Assembly: GCA_021295755.1 (NCBI GenBank) | Contig: JAGWBT010000048.1 | Coordinates: 4,144-36,305, forward strand | Reading direction: 5' to 3' | DNA: 32,162 nt | DNA from: Candidatus Poribacteria bacterium | Lineage (GTDB): Bacteria > Poribacteria > WGA-4E > PCPOR2b | Shown here: positions 23,142 through 30,934 of the stretch, one piece after another | Position numbering within the stretch: position 1 is the stretch's first letter | Layout: each line of letters starts with the position of its first letter | Program-made: the position numbers and the translations under genes | Notes under the pieces: generated by a model | Told to the model about the DNA's origin: nothing | Database searches by the model: none | The model's input: only the letters and a program-made list of their open reading frames with translations

Positions 23142-24104
23142 TTATCGCCAAACCAGCAGGACCGCAAGCGCTTCACCCGGCGTATTCCACAAGAAATCAA
23201 AGGCCTCCTTCGCCTGCTTGTATGGAAAGCGGTGAGTAATCATCCGATCGGTCTGGATCTTTCCGGTGCGAATCTTCTCCAATGCTCGAAACGCAGTTTG
23301 TGAGAGCGGTTCATCGACAAGGATACCTGCCACAAGCCGCTTGCTCATAATCTTTGATGAATGTAGCGGCAACGGTTCCCCCTGGTATAATGCGATTAGC
23401 TGAAGCGTGCCTCCCCTACGAACTATATCCTGCGCCTGATCAAACGATTTGACACCCGCATGTCCACCGACACAATCAACGACAAGATCCGCACCTTTCC
23501 CATCGGTTAAACGCTGTACCTCTTCGATGGGGTCCGCTTCCGAAGCGTTAATTACCACATCCGCTCCCAATTCCTTCGAGAGTTGACAGCGCAGCGACAA
23601 CCCATCAACAGTGATAATTCTGGCAGGATCATACCCGCGCAAGATCTGCAGCATCAAGCTGCCCACAACGCCTTGTCCCAAAATGACAATCGTATCTCCT
23701 GCCTGTGCCCCTGACGACGCCGCCCACGCTGTCGCCTCTGTCGAAAGCAAAAGGAACGTACCTGCCTCGAAGGAAACATCATCGGGAAGTGGGACTAAAT
23801 GCCCCCGCGTCGAGTCCGCATCGCCGACGACATATTGTGCGTGAGGTGCAGCGGCCATCACCCGTTGTCCGATTTGATACTCGGTGACATTGGCTCCGAC
23901 CTTCTCGACGGTGCCAGTAAGGGAATATCCCATAATCGAATGGGGAAGTGCTTCCTCACTGATATAACGGCGGAACAGTTCAGAACCACGACTAATCAAC
24001 GTCCGTTCCGTCCGCACCAAAACTTGACGATTGTCGATTTCAGGGATAGGTGCATCTTCTAACTGAATATTGCCGAAACCCTCTGGCTTAATCACGCGAA
24101 TCAT
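23142..24104 (-). CDS. Zinc-less MDR-family alcohol dehydrogenase-like oxidoreductase
   Basis: A 320-residue medium-chain dehydrogenase/reductase. The N-terminal GroES-like domain runs to about 125 (EDAPIPEIDNRQVLVRTERT; GYSLTGTVEKVGANVTEYQIG). A Rossmann domain follows with VILGQGVVGSLMLQILRGYD, GADVVINASEADPIEEVQ and GADLVVDCVGG. The cysteine cluster of the structural zinc is absent and the catalytic zinc ligands are not clear, as in quinone-reductase or 'threonine-dehydrogenase-like' branches. GGAGG lies before the ATG. It follows the enolase-superfamily gene by 28 bases, which suggests one pathway for a sugar acid or polyol. Confidence 0.9.
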   Translation of the reverse strand: MIRVIKPEGFGNIQLEDAPIPEIDNRQVLVRTERTLISRGSELFRRYISEEALPHSIMGYSLTGTVEKVGANVTEYQIGQRVMAAAPHAQYVVGDADSTRGHLVPLPDDVSFEAGTFLLLSTEATAWAASSGAQAGDTIVILGQGVVGSLMLQILRGYDPARIITVDGLSLRCQLSKELGADVVINASEADPIEEVQRLTDGKGADLVVDCVGGHAGVKSFDQAQDIVRRGGTLQLIALYQGEPLPLHSSKIMSKRLVAGILVDEPLSQTAFRALEKIRTGKIQTDRMITHRFPYKQAKEAFDFLWNTPGEALAVLLVWR

Positions 24105-24132
24105 CGGGATTGCCTCCTATTTCTCTCACGTT

Positions 24133-25272
24133 TTATGCGTTGCCCAAATTTCGCTTCTCCCAGCCACCTTCCCCGTACATATCCAAGAAGTATGATTCAT
24201 CATAGGGGTATTTTGTCATCTCTGCTTCGTCGAGATCTATCCCCAAACCGGGGCGGTCCGGAATGATGACATCACCATCTTTGATCTCTATCGGATAATC
24301 AACAATCTTTTCAGCGAAGGGTGTCGCAAAGTCCTCAAATACCTCTTGAATCATAACATTTGGGGTTGATGCATCGATATGGAGACAAGCAGCGGTACAG
24401 ACAGGACCTTGTGCGTTGTGGGGTGCGACGGACACATGATAAGCGTGTGCGATGGCACAGATCTTCTTCATCTCTGTGATGCCGCCTGCGGGGATGGGAT
24501 CCGGCTGAATCACCTGCGCTGCCTTCCGATCCAGCAGTTCCATAAATGCTTCTTTGCCGGATAACCCTTCGCCTGCCGCAATGGGAAACGGCAGCTTAGA
24601 GGCGATGAAAGCGAGGTCGTCTATTTGTGGTGAGCGCACCGGTTCCTCAAACCAGCCCGGATCAAACGCCTCTAGTCTGCGCCCAATCTTGACGCTGAGC
24701 AGCGGATCGAAACGCCCATGTCCTTCGATGAGTAGTTCTACATTGGGACCGACTTCCTCCCGCACCGCCGCAATGATATCGATTGAAAGGTCAATCTCGC
24801 TAGGGGCAATTCGTCCGTAAGCGTTTCCAAAGGGATCGAATTTAAGTGCAGTATAGCCCTTCTCGACAACCGCTTTGGCTTTCTCGGCAAATGCTTCAGG
24901 GATACGGTCCACCTGATACCAGCCGTTAGCATAGGCGCGGATCCGATTGCGATATGCCCCACCGATCAGTTGGTAAACTGGTAGCTGAACTGTCTTACCG
25001 ATGATATCCCAACACGCCATATCCACCGCTGCTTTGACATAGAAAGGGGCACTTCCCTTTGTAAGTTCTTCGTAAATTTCTTCCGTATTGAAAGGATCGC
25101 GACCGAGGTAATAGCGGCGCATCTCAATGACGGCGGTCTCTGCTGTTTTCGCCTTGCGATGGCTTGTCGCCTCACCAACTCCGTAAACGCCATCATCGGT
25201 ATGGAGTTTGATAAACACCCAGTTTTTCCACGGGTTCCCAACGATAAAGGTCTGAACGTCTGTGATTTTCAT
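24133..25272 (-). CDS. Mandelate racemase/muconate lactonizing enzyme family dehydratase
   Basis: A 379-residue enolase-superfamily protein. The N-terminal capping domain ends near residue 115 (ACWDIIGKTVQLPVYQLIGG). The barrel shows YTALKFDPFG, LLIEGHGRFD, DPGWFEEPV and FPIAAGEGLSG for the three acidic metal-ligand positions, and SVAPHNAQGP with the histidine near the end of strand 7, as in galactonate/gluconate-type dehydratases. Mg2+-dependent removal of the alpha-proton and loss of water from an aldonic acid gives a 2-keto-3-deoxy acid, which aldolases like the one at 14525-15403 could split. The exact sugar acid cannot be read from sequence. The TAA stop falls inside a short repeat. Confidence 0.92.
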   Translation of the reverse strand: MKITDVQTFIVGNPWKNWVFIKLHTDDGVYGVGEATSHRKAKTAETAVIEMRRYYLGRDPFNTEEIYEELTKGSAPFYVKAAVDMACWDIIGKTVQLPVYQLIGGAYRNRIRAYANGWYQVDRIPEAFAEKAKAVVEKGYTALKFDPFGNAYGRIAPSEIDLSIDIIAAVREEVGPNVELLIEGHGRFDPLLSVKIGRRLEAFDPGWFEEPVRSPQIDDLAFIASKLPFPIAAGEGLSGKEAFMELLDRKAAQVIQPDPIPAGGITEMKKICAIAHAYHVSVAPHNAQGPVCTAACLHIDASTPNVMIQEVFEDFATPFAEKIVDYPIEIKDGDVIIPDRPGLGIDLDEAEMTKYPYDESYFLDMYGEGGWEKRNLGNA

Positions 25273-25346
25273 GAATTAATTATCCAGATATAGAGCATTT
25301 TTGCCGCAATACGTGCATTGTGAATCGGTACGATCCATATTGCGGT

Positions 25347-26684
25347 CTATCCGAGCGGATCAATGCCTCGATATGATTGGTCGAGGAGTTCGATTGGGTG
25401 CATCACCTTCATGGGCAATTCATTCGCTTTAACGCCGAGTTGGATCTGTAGAATACAGCCCGGGTTCCCTGTCGCGACGATTTCGGCATCTGTCTCAGCG
25501 ATGTGCTTTATCTTACGCTCCAGAATTTCACGCGACATCTCCGGCTGCGTGATATTATAAATGCCCGCACTGCCACAGCACCATTCCGATTCGGTCAACT
25601 CCACTAGTTCTAACCCCGGAATTGATTGGAGGACTGTGCGGGGCTGCAATTGGACTTTTTGCCCGTGGACAAGGTGACACGGTTCATCATACGTCACGCG
25701 CCGCTTAATCTCTCCTTCAGGGGGCGTCATTTCAATCTCCGCGAGAAACTCGCTGATGTCTCGCATCTTGCTGCTAAACACTTTTGCCCTTTCGGAATAG
25801 TCCGGATCGTGTTCCATCAAAGCTTCATACTCTTTCAGCGTCGCACCACAGCCTGCGGAGTTAATTATGATCGCGTCCACCTCTGCAGCTTCAAAGACAT
25901 CGATATTTTGACGCGCCAGTTCTAACGCCGTGTCTCGGACACCGTTATGGACATGCAACGCTCCACAGCACATCTGCTGTGTCGGTGTAATTACGTCGCA
26001 GCCGTTTTCCGCCAAGACACGAATTGTTGCCAGATTGGTCTCGGTGAACACCTGATTCATCACACATCCGGAGATAAATCCGACCCGATGCCTCGCCTCT
26101 CCCTTGGCAGGGGTAAACTCCCGTAAATTGTCCTTGAGGGATGGATTGGGAATGTCGGGCAGCAATGACTCCATCTCTCCCAGCTTTCCCATCAGTTTGA
26201 GAATCCCAAGTTTTTGCACCAGCCAGCGAATCCCAAGGCGTTGATACAGCCACATCAGTTCAAAGATGAGGTCTAAGCGCTCCTTGTTGGGCAAAAGTTC
26301 CTTAAAGGCCAAACGCCGCCAAAACCGCTGCTCCGTTGGACGCTCGGCATTCATCTCATAAATCGCACGGGCTTCTTCTATAACTTCGCCAAAATGTACG
26401 CCGGAGGGACATGCCGTTTCACAGGCGCGGCAGTCCAAGCAGCGATAGATATATTTTACCCAGTCGTCGCTAATCGGCATCGGGTTCTTATCCCTGAACG
26501 CCGCCCCCATCAGATAGAGCCTTCCACGTGGCGAATCGGTCTCCAATCCCAATTCACGGTAAGTTGGACAGGTTGGCAAACAAAGCCCGCAGTGGGTACA
26601 GGCATCCCATTTCTTCCAGCTAAAAAGTTCGGACCCGATAAGAGAGTTAGGCTGTGGATCTGGTTGAGTCTGTGGCTGTTGCAT
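25347..26684 (-). CDS. glcF: Glycolate oxidase iron-sulfur subunit GlcF-like
   Basis: A 445-residue (Fe-S)-binding protein. Two ferredoxin motifs near the N terminus, CTHCGLCLPTCPTY and CLDCRACETACPSGV, bind two [4Fe-4S] clusters. Two CCG domains follow (MCCGALHVHNG around residue 240; EPCHLVHGQKV and EWCCGSAGIYN around residues 340-375). This is the GlcF layout, passing electrons from the FAD subunit GlcD to the quinone pool during oxidation of glycolate or D-lactate. glcD and glcE are not adjacent; instead the enolase-superfamily gene follows after 74 bases. Related LutA and heterodisulfide-reductase subunits differ in having fewer ferredoxin motifs or only the CCG part. Confidence 0.88.
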   Translation of the reverse strand: MQQPQTQPDPQPNSLIGSELFSWKKWDACTHCGLCLPTCPTYRELGLETDSPRGRLYLMGAAFRDKNPMPISDDWVKYIYRCLDCRACETACPSGVHFGEVIEEARAIYEMNAERPTEQRFWRRLAFKELLPNKERLDLIFELMWLYQRLGIRWLVQKLGILKLMGKLGEMESLLPDIPNPSLKDNLREFTPAKGEARHRVGFISGCVMNQVFTETNLATIRVLAENGCDVITPTQQMCCGALHVHNGVRDTALELARQNIDVFEAAEVDAIIINSAGCGATLKEYEALMEHDPDYSERAKVFSSKMRDISEFLAEIEMTPPEGEIKRRVTYDEPCHLVHGQKVQLQPRTVLQSIPGLELVELTESEWCCGSAGIYNITQPEMSREILERKIKHIAETDAEIVATGNPGCILQIQLGVKANELPMKVMHPIELLDQSYRGIDPLG

Positions 26685-26996
26685 TTTTTATGCGATTCTC
26701 ATTCTTTCGCTTCAGCAGCGGGTTAGTTGCACCAATCTCCTCAGTCTTACAATCTTGTGTATAGCAATTGGCGAAAACGGTGTATCAGCCAATGCTGCTA
26801 GCTTGCAACTCAAAACGTTCTCCGGTCAAAGACCAAGTGTGAACTGTGAGGCGTAAATGATCAGGGGTTCGCTATGGGTTCATCGGTGCGTTAATGGCCA
26901 ATGAACTCCTGAACAAAATGAAGAGGTAGGACATATTTTTACGGATTTCAGATTTTCGGTTGATTCACAATGAGAGATTGTAGCCTGCCACACCTG
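26685..26996. other. Intergenic region without recognisable gene
   Basis: A 312-base gap upstream of glcF and downstream of larE. Both strands lack an ORF with codon-like character. A weak ATTGGC/GCCAAT inverted repeat is near 26768-26796. No sigma-70 promoter of good quality is seen for glcF on the minus strand. Confidence 0.5.
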
Positions 26997-27848
26997 CTAA
27001 TGGGCAGTCAATTTTGAAAGGTTCAGCAACCCTTCGTTCAAACTCCCAGATCTATACCCCTGTAAATCAAGAGCGACATGCTCATATCCGAGCGATTTGA
27101 ATCTTTCGTTGATCTGGGTGCGGATAGACTTGGCAGCGATGAACTCAATCTCTTGTGGATCGACCTCAATGCGTGCGAGCGTGTCGTGATGGCGTACACG
27201 AAATTGGCGAATCCCCAAATCGAACAAAAACTGTTCCGCCCGGTCAACGAGGCGTAGATTTTCGCGGGTAATCCGTGTGCCGTAGGGAAAACGGGAGGAG
27301 AGACACGCAAAGGCGGGTTTATCCCACGTCGGCAAACCCCAACACTTTGAAACTTCACGAATCTCCGCCTTCGTAAGATTCACATCAATGAGCGGTGCCT
27401 GAATTCCCATCTGTTTAGCGGCGTCCATGCCGGGACGGTGATCCCCTACATCGTCAGGAATTGCGCCGTAGACGGTTGTGCCGATCTTGTACTGTTCAGC
27501 AATCGGGCGAATCTGTTCAAAGAGTTCGGTTTTGCAGAAATAGCAGCGATTGGTCGGGTTGCTCGCATAACCCTCGGTTTCCAATTCGTCGGTATTTATC
27601 GTTTCATAGCGGATACGAATCTGCTTGGCGATGTCCTGCGCTGCTTTCATTTCGCGCTCCGGGTAGGAGTCAGAAACCGCTGTCACAGCGAGGGCATTAT
27701 CCCCCAACGCCCGTTTTGCGGCTTCAGCCAGAAAGGTACTGTCTACTCCACCAGAGAATGCGACGATAACTTTTCCGTAGGATTTTAATAATTTATCGAG
27801 CTGATCTAGTTTCTGATCAATATCTGGATATTGTTCCGTTTCCGACAT
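26997..27848 (-). CDS. larE: ATP-dependent sulfur-transferase LarE (nickel-pincer cofactor synthesis)
   Basis: A 283-residue PP-loop ATP pyrophosphatase. SGGVDS is at residues 32-37, NRCYFCKTELF at 100-110 (C102, C105), and ACLSSRFPYGTRIT at 181-194 (C182). LarE adenylates and then thiolates pyridinium-3,5-biscarboxylic acid mononucleotide for the nickel-pincer cofactor of lactate racemase and related enzymes. Single-cysteine LarE proteins sacrifice the cysteine equivalent to C182; three-cysteine versions hold a [4Fe-4S] cluster. The three cysteines here suggest the cluster type. larA, larB and larC are not in the window. The deformylase gene upstream is 40 bases away, probably one transcript. 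Confidence 0.93.
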   Translation of the reverse strand: MSETEQYPDIDQKLDQLDKLLKSYGKVIVAFSGGVDSTFLAEAAKRALGDNALAVTAVSDSYPEREMKAAQDIAKQIRIRYETINTDELETEGYASNPTNRCYFCKTELFEQIRPIAEQYKIGTTVYGAIPDDVGDHRPGMDAAKQMGIQAPLIDVNLTKAEIREVSKCWGLPTWDKPAFACLSSRFPYGTRITRENLRLVDRAEQFLFDLGIRQFRVRHHDTLARIEVDPQEIEFIAAKSIRTQINERFKSLGYEHVALDLQGYRSGSLNEGLLNLSKLTAH

Positions 27849-27888
27849 CTGTTTGACCTTTCTGATTTTTACTTTTTTCCTGTTGCGA

Positions 27889-28479
27889 TTACTGTAGTTT
27901 TCTTAGTTTTCCACGGAGGAGTTGCCGCCTCAGACCGCTGACGCGATCGATGAACAAGATGCCATTGAGGTGATCTATTTCATGCTGTAGGGCGCGAGCG
28001 AGTAAGTCCTCCCCTTCGATCCGAATTGGTTCACCGTCGATATCTTGCGCTGTCACGACTGCCTTCGCTGCCCGCTTGACATCGGCGGTAATGCCGGGGA
28101 AACTCAAGCAGCCCTCTTCCTCAATGGTTTCACCCTCTAGACTATGAATTTTGGGGTTAAACAACACCAATGGAGTCCCTTCTGGATCGTCTCGGTTCAG
28201 ATCAATCACAATCAATCGTTTCAAAATCCCAACCTGCGGTGCCGCCAGTCCCACACCAATCAGCGAAGCGTACATCGTGGTTAGCATATCCGCTGCAAGT
28301 TTCCGTTCAATATCCGTGATTTCTTGAACGGGAAGCGCTTTTTCCCGAAGTACCGGATCGCTATAGAGCCGAATACGAAAAGGTCCTTCAGTGCAATCCT
28401 GCGGATGCTTATCCACCGTTGGGGACCCAGCTACCTTTGGCACTGATGCGGTCCATTTTCTACGCTTACGTCTTGCCAT
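27889..28479 (-). CDS. def: Peptide deformylase
   Basis: A 196-residue enzyme removing formyl from initiator methionine. All three family motifs are intact: GVGLAAPQVG, EEGCLSFPG (cysteine ligand) and QHEIDHLNG (two histidine ligands and the catalytic glutamate). Compared with the usual ~170 residues it has a basic N-terminal extension of about 30 residues (MARRKRRKWTASVPKV). A later start is not supported by an obvious internal ATG before the conserved region. The promoter at 28531-28559 drives it and probably larE. Confidence 0.96.
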   Translation of the reverse strand: MARRKRRKWTASVPKVAGSPTVDKHPQDCTEGPFRIRLYSDPVLREKALPVQEITDIERKLAADMLTTMYASLIGVGLAAPQVGILKRLIVIDLNRDDPEGTPLVLFNPKIHSLEGETIEEEGCLSFPGITADVKRAAKAVVTAQDIDGEPIRIEGEDLLARALQHEIDHLNGILFIDRVSGLRRQLLRGKLRKLQ

Positions 28480-28530
28480 TTCCGACTAGAGATTCCCTCC
28501 CGTTTCAATCAAAGGTTCTGAGGTGTCATA

Positions 28531-28559
28531 ATCATATCACTTGGGGGAAGGCTGGTCAA
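28531..28559 (-). promoter_or_regulatory. Promoter of def (and larE)
   Basis: On the minus strand TTGACC (28559-28554), a 17-base spacer and TATGAT (28536-28531). The predicted start near 28524 leaves a leader of about 45 bases before the def ATG. Confidence 0.7.
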
Positions 28560-28617
28560 GCAAAAACGGAAGATATAGCAATGTGAAGACACCATGGGGT
28601 TTCCAGTAAAATCAACA

Positions 28618-29571
28618 TCAATCCTGCTTCACTAACTTCTGGAGTGAGCGAAGTTCTCTGGGCGGATCCATCTGGCTACCATAATCGCTCCAAGAGACTT
28701 CGGCGACATAGATATTCCCCTTAGAATCAACAGCGATTCCGTGCGGTGAGTAGAACCGTCCGGGCTCATCTCCATAGGATTGATCACTCAGTTGCGCCAA
28801 TACATTCCCTTTGGTGTCCATAATGCTGACGCGCGGACCCAATTCTGTGCCCATTTTATTCGACGCTATACCGCCAAAATACTCACCCACATACACCAAC
28901 GGTTCATCGCTAGTGTCCAAGCAGATACAAGCAGCCCTAGACAAGTTCAACCACTGTGTTTCATACTTGCCCTCGGGAGAGAATACCTGTACTCGATGGT
29001 TCTCACGGTCAGCGATGTATACCCACCCATCTCTATCAGTTGTGATGTTGTGGACGATGTTGAACTGTCCCTCACCCGTGCCTGACTCTCCCCAAGAAGA
29101 CAGATGTCGTCCATCAGGACTAAATCTATGAACCCGTGCGTTGGCATATCCATCAGCTACATACAGGTCACCGTTACGCGGATCGATTGCCAAATGCGTT
29201 GGAAGGTTGAAGGGTTCGCCACTCATCGGGGAAGAAGGTTGATTGGGTTGACCGAGGGTCATCAAGAGTTTTCCATCGGGGGTGAACTGACGAACAGTAT
29301 GGTCTCCGTTATCAACGCAGTAGACCGAACCGTCAGGACCAATGGTTACACCGTGTGGATTGGCGAAGATGCCATCTCCCCATGTCCGAAGCACATCACC
29401 ATCAGAGTTGAAAATAACCATCGGATGTGTCCCACGATTAAATACGTAAACATTATCATCTGCATCAACAGCGACAGCAGTGGCTTCTTTGTAAGTCCAA
29501 TCTTCGGGTATATTGCCCCAATCTTCTCCCGATACCTGATATGTAAAATCTCCAGCACCTAAAGTGACCAT
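28618..29571 (-). CDS. NHL-repeat six-bladed beta-propeller protein
   Basis: Start chosen at ATG 29571 (MVTLGAGDFTYQVS) because GGAGGGG lies just before it; an upstream in-frame ATG would add 19 residues without a site. The product has 317 residues with at least four NHL-type blades: NPHGVTIGPDGSVYCVDNGD, PTHLAIDPRNGDLYVADGY, IVHNITTDRDGWVYIADREN and SPHGIAVDSKGNIYVAEVS. The propeller resembles that of peptidyl-alpha-hydroxyglycine amidating lyase, but its catalytic residues cannot be confirmed. No signal peptide is present. Role unknown; NHL proteins bind proteins, RNA or small ligands. Confidence 0.88.
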   Translation of the reverse strand: MVTLGAGDFTYQVSGEDWGNIPEDWTYKEATAVAVDADDNVYVFNRGTHPMVIFNSDGDVLRTWGDGIFANPHGVTIGPDGSVYCVDNGDHTVRQFTPDGKLLMTLGQPNQPSSPMSGEPFNLPTHLAIDPRNGDLYVADGYANARVHRFSPDGRHLSSWGESGTGEGQFNIVHNITTDRDGWVYIADRENHRVQVFSPEGKYETQWLNLSRAACICLDTSDEPLVYVGEYFGGIASNKMGTELGPRVSIMDTKGNVLAQLSDQSYGDEPGRFYSPHGIAVDSKGNIYVAEVSWSDYGSQMDPPRELRSLQKLVKQD

Positions 29572-29688
29572 GTTTTCCCCTCCAATAATATAAAAACCCA
29601 AGCCGCTATGTATTGAACTTCCATCCATTTTCTGTTAAAGGCATTCACCAGCTCAATGAACCAATAAACTAATGAACCAACTCGGTTG

Positions 29689-29697
29689 ATTATAACA
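29689..29697 (-). promoter_or_regulatory. Extended -10 promoter of the NHL gene
   Basis: On the minus strand TGTTATAAT, a TGnTATAAT extended -10 box with no convincing -35. It lies about 118 bases upstream of the chosen ATG. Confidence 0.45.
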
Positions 29698-29814
29698 CAC
29701 CTAGCGCAACGATGTGAAGATCAAAATAATTGATGAACATTCAGTTACCCTGTAGGAGGGATCTCCGAATCCCGACACCTTACTAAGTGGACCCATGAAA
29801 ATAGTTGAGGGTTG

Positions 29815-29843
29815 TTGACAAGGCGGTCTGAATATGCTACCAT
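29815..29843 (+). promoter_or_regulatory. Promoter of the CPBP protease gene
   Basis: TTGACA (29815-29820), 17-base spacer, TACCAT (29838-29843). The predicted start is near 29850, so starts at TTG 29812 or ATG 29842 would lie upstream of the transcript; ATG 29884 is the first usable start. Confidence 0.55.
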
Positions 29844-29883
29844 GCGCGCCAAATCTTCGTCATTGAAACCATGGAATCTGCCA

Positions 29884-30927
29884 ATGCAAATTGCTTTGAA
29901 TCCCGATTTTATCTGGGTACTATTTTTGGGTGCGGCTATCAACGGTGCTCTCGCCTTTTGGGTATACAATGATAGTAAATTGCAAGAGCGATCTGGGTTC
30001 TGGGCTTTGGGCACCTTTTTCCTGCCCCATGCGTTCTTTCCGCTTTACTTTTGGAATCAGATGCCCGAACTCATTTGGACCTGCCCTAAATGCCAACGGG
30101 ATAATCGGGCATGGTCGCGCAAATGTGGACGCTGCAATCAGTTCTACACAGCGGAGGAAACAGTTGCAAGGCTGCACGGTTATCTCAATCCATCAGACCC
30201 GGTGGTCATTATTCTAATAGCCTTTCTATTTCAAGAAGTTGCGCGCTATATCGCAATCTCAATGGCGACAGGATTTGAGATGCTGCCGGAAACAGACGCC
30301 GTGTATACGCTCCCAACTTCCTACTTCTGGAGCGTTAAGCTAGTCGTCGGAAATGTGCTGATTTGGCTATCTCTTTTCTGCATCACTGGACGCTATCGCA
30401 GGAATATAAGGTCTATTGGCTTAGGGTACAGCGGCAACCTTACCGACTTGGGGCTGCCGCTATTGCTCGCTCCCGCTTTAGCTTTTGTTTCAGTAGGTTT
30501 CATGCAAGGAATAAGTTGGTTTAGCCAAGAAATCCCCCTAGAAAAACTAGGAAACTTGGCTCAATGGGAGCAGCAGCAATGGTCGAACAGTATGCCAGAA
30601 AACCTCGGAGATGGCACAGTAATCCTACTCGGTTTTGTGATGTTAATTCTAATGCCGGTGGGGGAGGAGATCCTCTTTCGGGGAATTGCGTATATCGGTT
30701 TCGCTAGTCGGTTTGGTCAGACTAAAGGAATGCTACTCAGTGCGCTGCTTTTTGCGGTGCTCCACGGATACATCCGTTCTTTCATGCCGCTAGTTTTGGG
30801 TGGGATTCCAATATTTCTCATGGGACTTACCCTTGCATCGCTGTACATCCGCACGAGATCGCTAATCCCGTGCATGATCACGCACAGTTTGGTAAACTTG
30901 ATTTTAATTCTGGTTTACTGGATGTAA
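29884..30927 (+). CDS. CPBP-family intramembrane metalloprotease with zinc ribbon
   Basis: From ATG 29884 the product is 347 residues. Order of parts: two hydrophobic segments (FIWVLFLGAAINGALAFWVY; FWALGTFFLPHAFFPLYFW); a four-cysteine zinc ribbon at about residues 66-85 (CPKC then CGRC); several membrane segments; then the CPBP/Abi domain. Catalytic motifs are GEEILFRG (EExxxR), FAVLHGY (histidine in the next helix) and ITHSLVNL (third histidine-bearing motif). Such glutamate proteases cleave within membranes; bacterial members serve in bacteriocin immunity or envelope processing. A cytoplasmic zinc ribbon between the N-terminal helices is an unusual addition. The early codons encode ALNPDFIW from DNA resembling the hairpin repeat core. 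Confidence 0.88.
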   Translation: MQIALNPDFIWVLFLGAAINGALAFWVYNDSKLQERSGFWALGTFFLPHAFFPLYFWNQMPELIWTCPKCQRDNRAWSRKCGRCNQFYTAEETVARLHGYLNPSDPVVIILIAFLFQEVARYIAISMATGFEMLPETDAVYTLPTSYFWSVKLVVGNVLIWLSLFCITGRYRRNIRSIGLGYSGNLTDLGLPLLLAPALAFVSVGFMQGISWFSQEIPLEKLGNLAQWEQQQWSNSMPENLGDGTVILLGFVMLILMPVGEEILFRGIAYIGFASRFGQTKGMLLSALLFAVLHGYIRSFMPLVLGGIPIFLMGLTLASLYIRTRSLIPCMITHSLVNLILILVYWM

Positions 30928-30934
30928 GAGTTAA

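Noticed and set aside
29812-29883. Longer N terminus of the CPBP protease from TTG 29812 or ATG 29842
   Set aside because: These starts fall within or upstream of a good promoter; ATG 29884 begins just before the first membrane segment.
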